7,222 bases of DNA, taken from the NCBI GenBank assembly GCA_947177105.1, contig CAMWTF010000120.1:1-7222 (forward strand). The letters are read 5' to 3'. This DNA comes from an uncultured Lachnospiraceae bacterium (lineage in GTDB: Bacteria; Bacillota; Clostridia; Lachnospirales; Lachnospiraceae). Below the pieces are notes generated by a model, which was given only the letters and a program-made list of their open reading frames with translations, ran no database searches and was not told the origin of the DNA. Positions 1 through 5,940 of the stretch are shown here, one piece after another (position 1 is the first letter of the stretch; each line of letters starts with the position of its first letter). A program made the position numbers and the translations under genes.

Positions 1-1
1 G

Positions 2-325
2 ATAAGACCCCTGGCCAGCATAGGCAGCCTGTTCCCAGTGAGGCAGACAGGCATTTATCTGCTTGTGCCCTACCTGCTGACCACGGCAATAAGCCTGGCA
101 TTTACCAGAAACTTCCATGGAAGGGAAACCATGTATCTATGTCTGGGAATAGCCGCCATAGTAAGCGGGCTGTGCATTATGGCGCAGTCAAAATTCCATA
201 TGTTCTACCAGCAGGAATATTTTTCCCTGTGGATCGGCGTCCTCATTGCCTTGTCAGCCTTTACGGCATGGGGATATTATCAAACTATTCAAAAAACGGA
301 GGAATTATCATGGAGCTTATCTTAG
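2..325 (+). CDS. Partial multi-pass membrane protein, 3' end, likely ABC exporter membrane subunit
   Basis: The frame is open from the left edge, so only the last 107 residues are present and the true start is outside the window. Three hydrophobic stretches are visible at about residues 17-34, 43-61 and 74-93 of the fragment, ending in a short polar tail, so this is the C-terminal end of an integral membrane protein. I do not recognise the family from this piece. Its stop codon lies 16 nt inside the next gene, an ABC ATPase, so the two are probably translationally coupled. The inference is that it is one membrane component of a three-gene ABC exporter together with the ATPase and the permease that follow. 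A GTG at position 38 could open a short reading frame, but it lacks a convincing ribosome binding site and the frame continues upstream, so an internal position is more likely. Confidence 0.7.
   Translation: MRPLASIGSLFPVRQTGIYLLVPYLLTTAISLAFTRNFHGRETMYLCLGIAAIVSGLCIMAQSKFHMFYQQEYFSLWIGVLIALSAFTAWGYYQTIQKTEELSWSLS
298..302 (+). promoter_or_regulatory. Ribosome binding site for the ABC ATPase
   Basis: GGAGG stands 7 nt before the ATG at 310 and lies inside the end of the preceding gene. It decides the start of the ATPase: the same frame is open further upstream to an ATG at 139, but that extension of 57 codons has no homology-like features and runs in another frame across the membrane protein gene. 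Confidence 0.8.
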
Positions 326-1005
326 ATCGAGTTTCAAAACAGTATCAGAACAAAATAGCAGTGGATCGGATCTCCTTGAAACTGCAAGAGGGAGTTTACG
401 GACTTCTCGGAGCCAACGGCGCAGGGAAAACCACGCTGATGCGGATGATCTGCGGCATCCTGCGGCCCACCGGCGGAACCATCACTTTTGACGGTCTGGA
501 CGTGTCATGTGAGGACTACCGCTCCATATTGGGATATCTTCCCCAGGATTTCGGCTACTATCCCGATTTTACAGGCATGGATTTTTTGTTGTACATGGCG
601 GCGCTGAAGGGTCTGCCCAAGTCCTGCGCAAAGCGCCGGGCCGCCCAGCTGCTGGAACTGGTGGATCTACGGGACAAAGCCCGTCAAAAAATCAGAACCT
701 ATTCCGGCGGAATGAAGCAGAGGCTGGGGATTGCCCAGGCATTGATAAACGACCCCAAACTCCTGGTTCTGGATGAGCCTACTGCGGGCCTTGACCCGAA
801 AGAGAGGGTCCGGTTCCGGAATATGATTGCAAAGATCGGCAAGGAAAACATTGTGCTTCTGTCTACCCACATTCTGTCGGATATCGAACATATTGCGGAC
901 ACTGTACTGATGATGAAGAGCGGTCAGTTAATCTATCAGGGGAACCGGGAGAATGGGCGAAAGGACCTGGAATCCTTTTATATGGAACAATTTGAGGAGG
1001 AATAA
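310..1005 (+). CDS. ABC transporter ATP-binding protein
   Basis: A 231-residue cytoplasmic ATPase that powers an ABC transporter. All motifs are intact: Walker A GANGAGKT (34-41), Q-loop Gln79 in YLPQD, signature SGGMKQR (132-138), Walker B LLVLDEP (151-157) with Asp155 and catalytic Glu156, D-loop around 160-162, and H-loop His187 in LLSTHILSD. The compact length, with no long C-terminal extension, is usual for ATPases paired with ABC-2-type exporters, the group that includes antibiotic, bacteriocin and drug exporters. The start at 310 follows a GGAGG and overlaps the upstream gene by 16 nt; the downstream permease starts 3 nt after the stop. Order and spacing indicate one operon. The role as an exporter ATPase is well supported by family knowledge, but the substrate cannot be deduced. 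Confidence 0.95.
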   Translation: MELILDRVSKQYQNKIAVDRISLKLQEGVYGLLGANGAGKTTLMRMICGILRPTGGTITFDGLDVSCEDYRSILGYLPQDFGYYPDFTGMDFLLYMAALKGLPKSCAKRRAAQLLELVDLRDKARQKIRTYSGGMKQRLGIAQALINDPKLLVLDEPTAGLDPKERVRFRNMIAKIGKENIVLLSTHILSDIEHIADTVLMMKSGQLIYQGNRENGRKDLESFYMEQFEEE

Positions 1006-1008
1006 TTC

Positions 1009-2214
1009 ATGAGACAATTAATATTTTATGAAACAAAAAAATTATTAGGCAGAAAAGCAAATCAAATCGCCATGCTGCTGGGATTCTTACTGGTGATAAT
1101 ATGCAGCGCAATGCAGATACAGGGGGAAACTCTGACCATAGACGGCCAGGAACTGAAAGGCGCCGCAGCCGTCTTAAAACAGCAGGAAATCGAAAGCCTC
1201 CTGACAGACGAACTGGACGAGGAATTTCTCACCGCCTTTTTGCAGGAATATCAGCGGCAAATCATTGGCAATCCCAGCGGGTATAGCTATTCCCTGATCG
1301 AGTCTAAAAGCAACCTCTTTTCTTTGCTTGCAAAAAATTACACGGAGTGGAATGAACATTTCGACTGGGAGACCTTAAACAAAATCCCCTCAGAGGGCGG
1401 GCTCGCTTTCTATGACAGGCGGATGGAAAAAATAGAGACTCTTTTGAATGCCGATTACAGCTATGGTAATTATACAGAGGCAGAAAAACAGTACTGGCTG
1501 AAAAAAGCCGGGGCGGTAAGTACCCCCTTTCAATGGGGCGGCAGAAGCACATGGAGCATCATATGGAACAGTATTGGAATGCTGTTTTATCAGTTTCTTG
1601 TGGTGGGCCTCTGTATTGCGCCCGTGTTCGCAGGAGAATGCCAGAACCGCACTGACGCACTGATACTTTCCACAAAATACGGAAAAAACAGGGCCATTAT
1701 TGCCAAACTGTTAGTCTCCTTTGCCTTTTCCTTCTTCTATATCGCCCTGTGCGGTCTGGTCAGCGTGGGAATCAATGTTGTCCTGTTGGGGACGGAGGGA
1801 TGGGACCTGCCCATCCAGCTGTGGGACACCATATTCCCCTATGAGTGGACAGTGATCCGGGCCTGCATTGTAAATCTGGGGATCATGATATTGATCGCGC
1901 TGCTGCTCACCGCCTTTTCCCTCATGCTGTCAGCCATCAGCAAAAACCCCGTCATCGTCCTGGCGGCAGATGTACTGCTGTTCTTTGGCACGGCGTTCCT
2001 GCCGTCCTCAAAGAGCAGCGGACTATGGAACAAAATAGTATATCTGGTTCCCCTGCATTGCTCTGATCTGCAAAATGTGCTGAAATCCTACAACGATTAT
2101 CCCTTTGGGAATCTGATTATCTCCCATCTGGGGATGATGTCCCTTGTCTATACGTTGTTGGCAGTGTTCTTCACTTTTTGCGCCGGAAAAAGTTTCCAAA
2201 AATACCGGGGGTAA
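1009..2214 (+). CDS. ABC-2-like transporter permease with large extracytoplasmic loop
   Basis: A 401-residue membrane protein, probably the permease partner of the ATPase 3 nt upstream; GAGGAGG at 994-1000 gives a strong start. Hydrophobic segments lie at about 20-37, 189-208, 230-260, 282-310, 314-331 and 369-393, which fits six membrane spans. Between span 1 and span 2 is a soluble stretch of about 150 residues (38-188), rich in Glu, Lys, Tyr and Trp and probably outside the membrane. This layout, a single N-terminal span, a big loop, then a bundle of spans, is seen in ABC-2-type (ABC2_membrane) permeases. No signal peptide cleavage site or catalytic motif is seen. The cytoplasmic-looking segment at 209-229, with ECQNRTDALILSTKYGKNR, matches the polar coupling region often found after the second span of such permeases. 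The substrate is unknown. Confidence 0.85.
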   Translation: MRQLIFYETKKLLGRKANQIAMLLGFLLVIICSAMQIQGETLTIDGQELKGAAAVLKQQEIESLLTDELDEEFLTAFLQEYQRQIIGNPSGYSYSLIESKSNLFSLLAKNYTEWNEHFDWETLNKIPSEGGLAFYDRRMEKIETLLNADYSYGNYTEAEKQYWLKKAGAVSTPFQWGGRSTWSIIWNSIGMLFYQFLVVGLCIAPVFAGECQNRTDALILSTKYGKNRAIIAKLLVSFAFSFFYIALCGLVSVGINVVLLGTEGWDLPIQLWDTIFPYEWTVIRACIVNLGIMILIALLLTAFSLMLSAISKNPVIVLAADVLLFFGTAFLPSSKSSGLWNKIVYLVPLHCSDLQNVLKSYNDYPFGNLIISHLGMMSLVYTLLAVFFTFCAGKSFQKYRG

Positions 2215-2244
2215 GACCTGTTAGAAATCTCTGATCTCGACAAA

Positions 2245-2259
2245 CCGGGCAATGCCCGG
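2245..2259. terminator. GC-rich hairpin between converging genes, weak terminator candidate
   Basis: CCGGGC-AAT-GCCCGG forms a perfect 6-bp stem with a 3-nt loop, 31 nt after the permease stop and 7 nt beyond the stop of the minus-strand gene. On the minus strand it is followed by TTTGT, a poor U-tract; on the plus strand there is no U-tract. Its position between converging operons suggests a shared terminator, but without a clear U-run this is uncertain. Confidence 0.4.
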
Positions 2260-2265
2260 CGGGCG

Positions 2266-2859
2266 CTATCCCCGCAATTCAAGCGCTGCCCCATCGCCGG
2301 CCTCCGCCGCCGATGGAGGCAGCCCTATGTCGGTCTCCGCATTGTATGCCTTGCCCGCAGGGTCATACTCCTGCTCCTCTTCTTCCTCATCATCCCACAG
2401 CGAATCGTATTTCTCACGCTTTTTCTGCATTTGAACCATGGCCCCCATACTCTTGGCGGCCTGGTACATCTCAAAGCTGTATTCCAGCAGCTTTTTTTCG
2501 TCCGACGCAGGCACGATGGCCCCCTTGGCGATGCGGTGGGCCACTTCCATGATCTTGCCCATTTCTATGGCGGCGTCCTCCATCACGTCCGCCTGCTGCC
2601 TGGAGACCTCCGCGTTCCAGACCGCCGCCTCCTGTTCCGTGAGCTGGTCCAGCACCTTCAGATTCTCCTCAAAGCGGGCGTTCACATTGTTGATGGACAA
2701 CTCCAGCGAGGCCGCCTCGTCGGCATAGCGCTCCCTGCCTCCCTCGGTGGCATTTATTCTCTTTTCCAGTGACTCTTTCCTCTTATACAGTTCCCGTCTC
2801 TCCTGCACGATCATCTTACGCTCTGTGCGGTAAGCGGCCAGGGCTTCTCCTACCTTCAT
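2266..2859 (-). CDS. Hypothetical coiled-coil protein with acidic C-terminal region
   Basis: A 197-residue soluble protein of unknown function; I do not recognise a family. Residues 10-80 are rich in Glu, Lys, Arg and Leu with heptad-like spacing and almost no Pro or Gly, so they probably form a coiled coil. Residues 85-150 continue as helix-prone sequence rich in Met and Ala. An acidic run DDEEEEEQEYD follows at 156-166, and the last 30 residues are low-complexity, Ala/Gly/Pro-rich and probably disordered. There is no signal peptide, membrane segment or cysteine. The ATG at 2859 is preferred because AGAGG lies 5 nt before it; an in-frame ATG 24 nt upstream lacks such a site. It is the last gene on the minus strand before the converging ABC operon, 147 nt after a CmpB-family gene. 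Confidence 0.75.
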   Translation of the reverse strand: MKVGEALAAYRTERKMIVQERRELYKRKESLEKRINATEGGRERYADEAASLELSINNVNARFEENLKVLDQLTEQEAAVWNAEVSRQQADVMEDAAIEMGKIMEVAHRIAKGAIVPASDEKKLLEYSFEMYQAAKSMGAMVQMQKKREKYDSLWDDEEEEEQEYDPAGKAYNAETDIGLPPSAAEAGDGAALELRG

Positions 2860-2864
2860 ATTAT

Positions 2865-2869
2865 CCTCT
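2865..2869 (-). promoter_or_regulatory. Ribosome binding site choosing the start of the coiled-coil gene
   Basis: On the minus strand AGAGG stands 5 nt before the ATG at 2859. It supports this start over the in-frame ATG at 2883. Confidence 0.65.
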
Positions 2870-2938
2870 TTCCTGCATAACACAGGCTGCGCGTAGGCTG
2901 CTCCCGTGTTGCTGCGTGAATCAGTATTTGGATGTGCC

Positions 2939-2954
2939 GATACATCCCTGTATC
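2939..2954 (-). other. Small hairpin in the leader of the coiled-coil gene
   Basis: GATACA and TGTATC form a perfect 6-bp stem around a 4-nt loop. It lies 80 nt upstream of the start at 2859. No U-tract follows on the minus strand, so it does not look like a terminator. Together with two neighbouring inverted repeats it makes this intergenic stretch unusually structured. Confidence 0.4.
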
Positions 2955-2957
2955 ATA

Positions 2958-2978
2958 GCTTATTTCGGCAGAATAAGC
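2958..2978 (-). other. Hairpin in the intergenic region downstream of the CmpB-family gene
   Basis: GCTTATT and AATAAGC form a perfect 7-bp stem with a 7-nt loop. It is directly next to, and shares its edge with, the larger inverted repeat at 2978-3028. No U-tract follows on the minus strand. It could be part of a 3' end structure of the upstream message or of the leader of the next gene. Confidence 0.4.
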
Positions 2979-3028
2979 CCGGATGATAACCTTTTGCCGC
3001 CTTTTACTAACCATTTTGATCATCCGGG
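2978..3028 (-). repeat. 10-bp perfect inverted repeat spanning the stop codon of the CmpB-family gene
   Basis: CCCGGATGAT at 2978-2987 and ATCATCCGGG at 3019-3028 are exact reverse complements separated by 31 nt. One arm encodes the last residues of the CmpB-family protein (Pro-Asp-Asp) and the stop codon falls in the loop. In the minus-strand transcript this would fold into a GC-capped stem. The long loop and missing U-run make a standard intrinsic terminator unlikely; transcript end protection or a protein-binding palindrome are other possibilities. Confidence 0.5.
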
Positions 3029-4047
3029 TCACATTCCGCACTTTTCTTCAGATCCTCCCATGCATCCTTAAAGATCCTGGAAGTCATGGAGGGGTTGGAG
3101 CGAAGCAGATTCCTGTAGACATTTCTGGCTTTTCCAAGCCCGTCCCTCTTCTCTGTACTGATGCGGTATTTAATCCGCAATTCGCCGATTTCTTCCTTCA
3201 CGCTCTCCAGATAGGCGGAAGGCTTTTCCAGGGCGCGCTGCTTTAGGCCCGCGAATGTCTCCTCAATGCCCGCCTTTAACTCTCCCGCTTTCAAGGTCAT
3301 GCTCTCGCTGAACCTGGCCCTCTGCTCCGCCGCCGCTGCCCTGCGGACTTCGCTGGCTTCTATCCGGGCCTCCCTGGCCTCGTTCCATGCTTCCATTCTG
3401 GCCTCTCTGGCCTCGTTCCACTCCTCCTTGCGGGCCTGGAAATCGCTGTCAGCCAGAGCTATAATCACATCCAGACGCTTCTGGATATGCACCAGCTCCT
3501 CCTTGGCTTTCTCCATCATGACCAGCACATCCCGCAGATCCATGGCCGCCTTGAAGGACAGGGCAAAGTCGCAGGCGATGCCCACGGTCAGCAGCAAAGT
3601 GACTATAGTCAGCACAGTCCCTGGAATCATCAGCGCCAAGTGTTCCACAGGCTTATGTACCAGCCGAGTCATCAGTATGGTAAGCAATCCCCAGGAAAGG
3701 GATGTGCCCAGGCAGATATGCCCCTGAAAATTAAACTTTTTGTCGGAATAATCCCAGTAACGCACCTTAAACAGCGCCTCCATGGTCACCCCCGTCACGT
3801 ATTCCAGGATGGTTGCGCCGATACAGCCTGCGATATATACCAGAATCAGATGCTCCTGAAAGGGCATGGATACCACCAGCATCATAATGCCCCCGCTGCC
3901 GTACAGAGGCAGAAAGGGCCCTCTCATAAAGCCTCTGTTCACCAGCCGCTTTTGATGGAGAGACACATAGACAGACTCTATACACCATCCCACAAAGCAG
4001 TAAAAGTAAAAGAAAAACAGCCACTGAATTACCGAGTAATGATACAT
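3007..4047 (-). CDS. CmpB-family (putative ABC transporter type IV) membrane protein with long coiled-coil tail
   Basis: A 346-residue protein in two parts. Residues 1-160 hold about five membrane segments (near 5-25, 48-62, 66-85, 112-130, 138-160) and the conserved features of Pfam ABC_trans_CmpB: an aromatic first span followed by VGWCIES (19-25), then NRGFMRGPFLPLYGSGG (37-53), EYVTG (82-86), and the RYWDYS/FNFQGHICLG region (96-114). Despite the family name its function is not established, and no ATPase is adjacent. Residues 165-346 are a highly charged helical tail with an 11-residue tandem repeat (EAWNEAREAR type, 208-229), predicted to be cytoplasmic coiled coil; many family members are much shorter. 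AGGAGG lies 5 nt before the ATG. It follows the ylmH-like gene after 51 nt and is likely cotranscribed with it. Confidence 0.85.
   Translation of the reverse strand: MYHYSVIQWLFFFYFYCFVGWCIESVYVSLHQKRLVNRGFMRGPFLPLYGSGGIMMLVVSMPFQEHLILVYIAGCIGATILEYVTGVTMEALFKVRYWDYSDKKFNFQGHICLGTSLSWGLLTILMTRLVHKPVEHLALMIPGTVLTIVTLLLTVGIACDFALSFKAAMDLRDVLVMMEKAKEELVHIQKRLDVIIALADSDFQARKEEWNEAREARMEAWNEAREARIEASEVRRAAAAEQRARFSESMTLKAGELKAGIEETFAGLKQRALEKPSAYLESVKEEIGELRIKYRISTEKRDGLGKARNVYRNLLRSNPSMTSRIFKDAWEDLKKSAECDPDDQNG
3361..3426 (-). repeat. Two 33-nt tandem repeats encoding an 11-residue coiled-coil unit
   Basis: Units 3361-3393 and 3394-3426 match at 26 of 33 positions by hand comparison. They encode EEWNEAREARM and EAWNEAREARI, followed by a decayed start of a third unit (EASEVRRAA). 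An 11-residue period is the hendecad pattern known from slightly right-handed coiled coils, so the repeat extends the rod-like tail of the membrane protein. Confidence 0.75.
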
Positions 4048-4098
4048 ATTTTCCTCCTGATTTCAGTCCGCATATGTGTGTCCGAACACATGCGAAGC

Positions 4099-4863
4099 TC
4101 ATTGGTATAGCAACACTTTCACCGACAGCTTGCCCTTGCGGGTCTTTTGCTGCTCTCCTGTGAAAAGAAATTTCCCATATCCCCGCAGGTTCACGGTCTC
4201 ACCGCCCTTAAGCTGCCGGGAATTGTTCTCACACAGCCTGCCGTCCACATAGACTTTTCCGCTCTGAAAAGCCTCCAATATCTCTCCTCTGGATCGGTTG
4301 TACACCTTAGCCAGACAGGCATCTATCCGCAGAGACGGCAGCTGCACATTAAGCTCCCTCGGTTCTTCCTGGGGTACATCCGCGCTCTCCGCCACCGGAA
4401 CGCATTTTACGCTGGTATGCCGGACCTTTTCCAGATGTTCGCAGATATACTCCGCCATACCGGAGAGACAGTACAGGTATGCTTCCTTCTTCCCCACCCG
4501 GATATCCCCCAAGGTGCTGCGCTCAATGCCCAGATTCATCAAAGCCCCCAGAAAATCCCGGTGGCTCAGGTCGTCGGCAAATTTGGCCTGCAAGGGCGCA
4601 ATGTGGATACAGACAATGGGATAATCCTCCTCGTAGCCAAGCTCCTGCGGGCTGCCAAAGCGCGCCACCTTCCGCTCCGCCTGCTCATAGCCGCCCCAAA
4701 GCTGAAAACTGCTGTACTGCAGCTCCTTTTCCATGCCCCAGAACTGATCCTGCTCCGCCAGACCCAAAAAACCGGAAAAAGTATATATATTCTGCCGATA
4801 GGACCTGTCCGCCAGGTCCTTTAAGCGGCTTTTCAGTTGTTGTATTTCTCTGGTAGATTCCAT
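4099..4863 (-). CDS. ylmH: YlmH-like S4-domain RNA-binding protein
   Basis: A 254-residue cytoplasmic protein of the YlmH family. The N-terminal half (1-160) contains the family core with HRDFLGALMNLGIER at 101-115 followed by STLGDI, and FLGLAEQ near 32-38. Residues 178-240 form an S4 RNA-binding domain: LRIDACLAKVYNRSRGE, then FQSGKVYVDGRLCENNSRQLKGGE. In Bacillus subtilis, YlmH acts in ribosome-associated quality control, binding 50S subunits with peptidyl-tRNA in a role overlapping that of the other S4 protein RqcP; the same role is inferred here from family. Length is typical of the family. GGGACGG lies 7 nt before the ATG. In many Firmicutes ylmH sits in the ylm/divIVA/ileS cell-division cluster; none of those genes is in this window, and here it is followed by a CmpB-family gene. 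Confidence 0.9.
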   Translation of the reverse strand: MESTREIQQLKSRLKDLADRSYRQNIYTFSGFLGLAEQDQFWGMEKELQYSSFQLWGGYEQAERKVARFGSPQELGYEEDYPIVCIHIAPLQAKFADDLSHRDFLGALMNLGIERSTLGDIRVGKKEAYLYCLSGMAEYICEHLEKVRHTSVKCVPVAESADVPQEEPRELNVQLPSLRIDACLAKVYNRSRGEILEAFQSGKVYVDGRLCENNSRQLKGGETVNLRGYGKFLFTGEQQKTRKGKLSVKVLLYQ

Positions 4864-4888
4864 AGATATACCGTCCCTTAAACAGAAT

Positions 4889-4922
4889 CCCCGCCGCCAT
4901 CTTCACAGGTGGTCAGGCGGGG
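4889..4922 (-). terminator. GC-rich hairpin between the G3E operon and ylmH
   Basis: CCCCGCC (4889-4895) pairs with GGCGGGG (4916-4922), and GCCA (4896-4899) can pair with TGGT (4910-4913) leaving a 2-nt bulge and a 10-nt loop. On the minus strand the tail reads ATTCTGTTT, an imperfect U-tract, so it may end read-through transcripts from the G3E genes. On the plus strand a TTTTT run follows after 9 nt, but no plus-strand gene ends here. Confidence 0.5.
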
Positions 4923-4951
4923 TATATACGCTTTTTATTATGCGTTATCAA
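4923..4951 (-). promoter_or_regulatory. Candidate sigma-A promoter for ylmH
   Basis: On the minus strand TTGATA (4946-4951, 5 of 6 to TTGACA) is followed by a 17-nt A/T-rich spacer and TATATA (4923-4928, 4 of 6 to TATAAT). Transcription would begin near 4916, about 50 nt upstream of the ylmH start. The start point would fall inside the hairpin at 4889-4922, so the hairpin would form fully only in transcripts coming from upstream. This is a pattern match by eye only. Confidence 0.5.
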
Positions 4952-4954
4952 TGC

Positions 4955-5884
4955 TTAAGTGAAGCTGATAACCTCATTTTTCGGCGCCTTGGTCTTTACT
5001 ACAGAGGAGGCGTGAAGTATGGGGCCCTCTCCCTCATAATCCTTCCAGTACTCTTTCTTCACCGTGGCCGTCACCTGCACCCACTCTCTCTGCTGCAAGG
5101 TCTCTGCACCCTCATACTGACAGGCAAAACCCAGAAAAGCCATATCGTCCGCACAGCAGGTCATGGCCATGCGGCCCGGCACAAAATATCCTTTGTCTAT
5201 ATTATCTGGCTTTAACACCATGGCGGTGAAGCGAATGGTTTTACCCTCATAGCGCTCCATATGATCCAGAGAGTCCAGATACCAGATCCCATAGCTTTCG
5301 TCATTTAACTCAATGATCTGTGCCTGCAGATCATAGGGCAGATCCTCCTCGAAAATCTCATTCACCTCGCCGTTGGCGTCCTCAAAAATCACATCCGCGC
5401 TCTGGTTCACCGCTTTGATATTGCGCTTGTAGACATTCAACTCCTGGATGCCGTCACAGCGGTTAAAGATAATCATCTCCGATTTTCTCACCATCTCCGC
5501 CAGCAGGGAGCGCATATTGGTGTAGTACATGGGGAAAGTGGATCCGTCGATGGTGGTAATCTGCTGCTCCACCCGCCAATGCCAGGGGAGCTTTAAGTTT
5601 TTAAAATTCCACATGCCGTTGTACTCGATGATGATGCGCTCCGGCTTGTGCTTTTTTTCCAACTCCACCAGATAACCTGGATTGCAGTCCCCTTCCTCCT
5701 CGATAACCTCCAGCACCGCGTTACATCTGCGCAGCAACTCATCCCCGTACTCCACCTCACCCTCCTCACAGGCGATGATCAGTGTCTTTCCCTTAATCCG
5801 AAAGTAGGGCTGGGCGATGGTATAGGTGATAAATTCCGTCTTCCCGCTCTCCAAAAATCCGTTGATAATATAGACCGGCTTCAT
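4955..5884 (-). CDS. G3E-like P-loop GTPase fused to a YcgQ/DUF1980-like C-terminal domain
   Basis: A 309-residue protein, probably cytoplasmic. Residues 1-180 form a CobW/G3E-like GTPase domain: Walker A GFLESGKTEF (9-18), an acidic switch-like EEGEVEYG (41-48), IIIEYNG (84-90) where G3E proteins have IEPSG, and a guanine-recognition NRCD (141-144). The CxCC metal motif of canonical G3E GTPases is absent. Residues 181-306 resemble the C-terminal domain of YcgQ-type proteins (TIGR03943/DUF1980): GKTIRFTAMV, FVPGRMAMTCCADD (234-247) and WVQVTATV; the CC-AD motif is characteristic as I recall that family. No membrane segment is present. The role is inferred as metal-linked, because both parent families are tied to metal handling and the upstream neighbour is a His-rich G3E GTPase 56 nt away. 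Start is ambiguous: ATG 5884 has GGAGG at 11 nt, ATG 5893 at 2 nt, and TTG 5902 is also open. Confidence 0.8.
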   Translation of the reverse strand: MKPVYIINGFLESGKTEFITYTIAQPYFRIKGKTLIIACEEGEVEYGDELLRRCNAVLEVIEEEGDCNPGYLVELEKKHKPERIIIEYNGMWNFKNLKLPWHWRVEQQITTIDGSTFPMYYTNMRSLLAEMVRKSEMIIFNRCDGIQELNVYKRNIKAVNQSADVIFEDANGEVNEIFEEDLPYDLQAQIIELNDESYGIWYLDSLDHMERYEGKTIRFTAMVLKPDNIDKGYFVPGRMAMTCCADDMAFLGFACQYEGAETLQQREWVQVTATVKKEYWKDYEGEGPILHASSVVKTKAPKNEVISFT

Positions 5885-5940
5885 ACCGTGCATTTCCTCC
5901 AATCCTTCCTCTAATGCGCCTTACCCTTCCATATGTCAGG

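Noticed and set aside
139..309. Upstream in-frame extension of the ABC ATPase to an ATG at 139
   Set aside because: It overlaps the membrane protein gene in another frame, has no ABC-like sequence, and the ATG at 310 has a well-placed GGAGG and gives the normal family N-terminus.
2884..2901. Direct repeat AGGCTGC, two copies 11 nt apart
   Set aside because: Seven bases with no further copies; likely chance.
2952..2980. TATGAT as a -10 element for the coiled-coil gene
   Set aside because: No acceptable -35 sequence is found at 16-18 nt, so the promoter is not supported.
3266..3727. Plus-strand frame with Ala/Ser-rich repeats opposite the coiled-coil tail
   Set aside because: The repeats are simply the reverse complement of the 33-nt units encoding the coiled coil.
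4070..4093. Short inverted repeat (ATGTGT/ACACAT) between ylmH and the CmpB-family gene
   Set aside because: Only a 6-bp A/T-rich stem with no U-tract; too weak to call as a terminator, and the short gap fits cotranscription.
3487..4110. Long plus-strand reading frame opposite the CmpB-family gene
   Set aside because: The minus strand has recognisable family motifs and a strong ribosome binding site; the plus-strand product is a Gln/His-rich low-complexity shadow.
4147..4824. 225-codon plus-strand frame opposite ylmH
   Set aside because: No motif in the product, no ribosome binding site, and full overlap with a well-supported ylmH-like gene.
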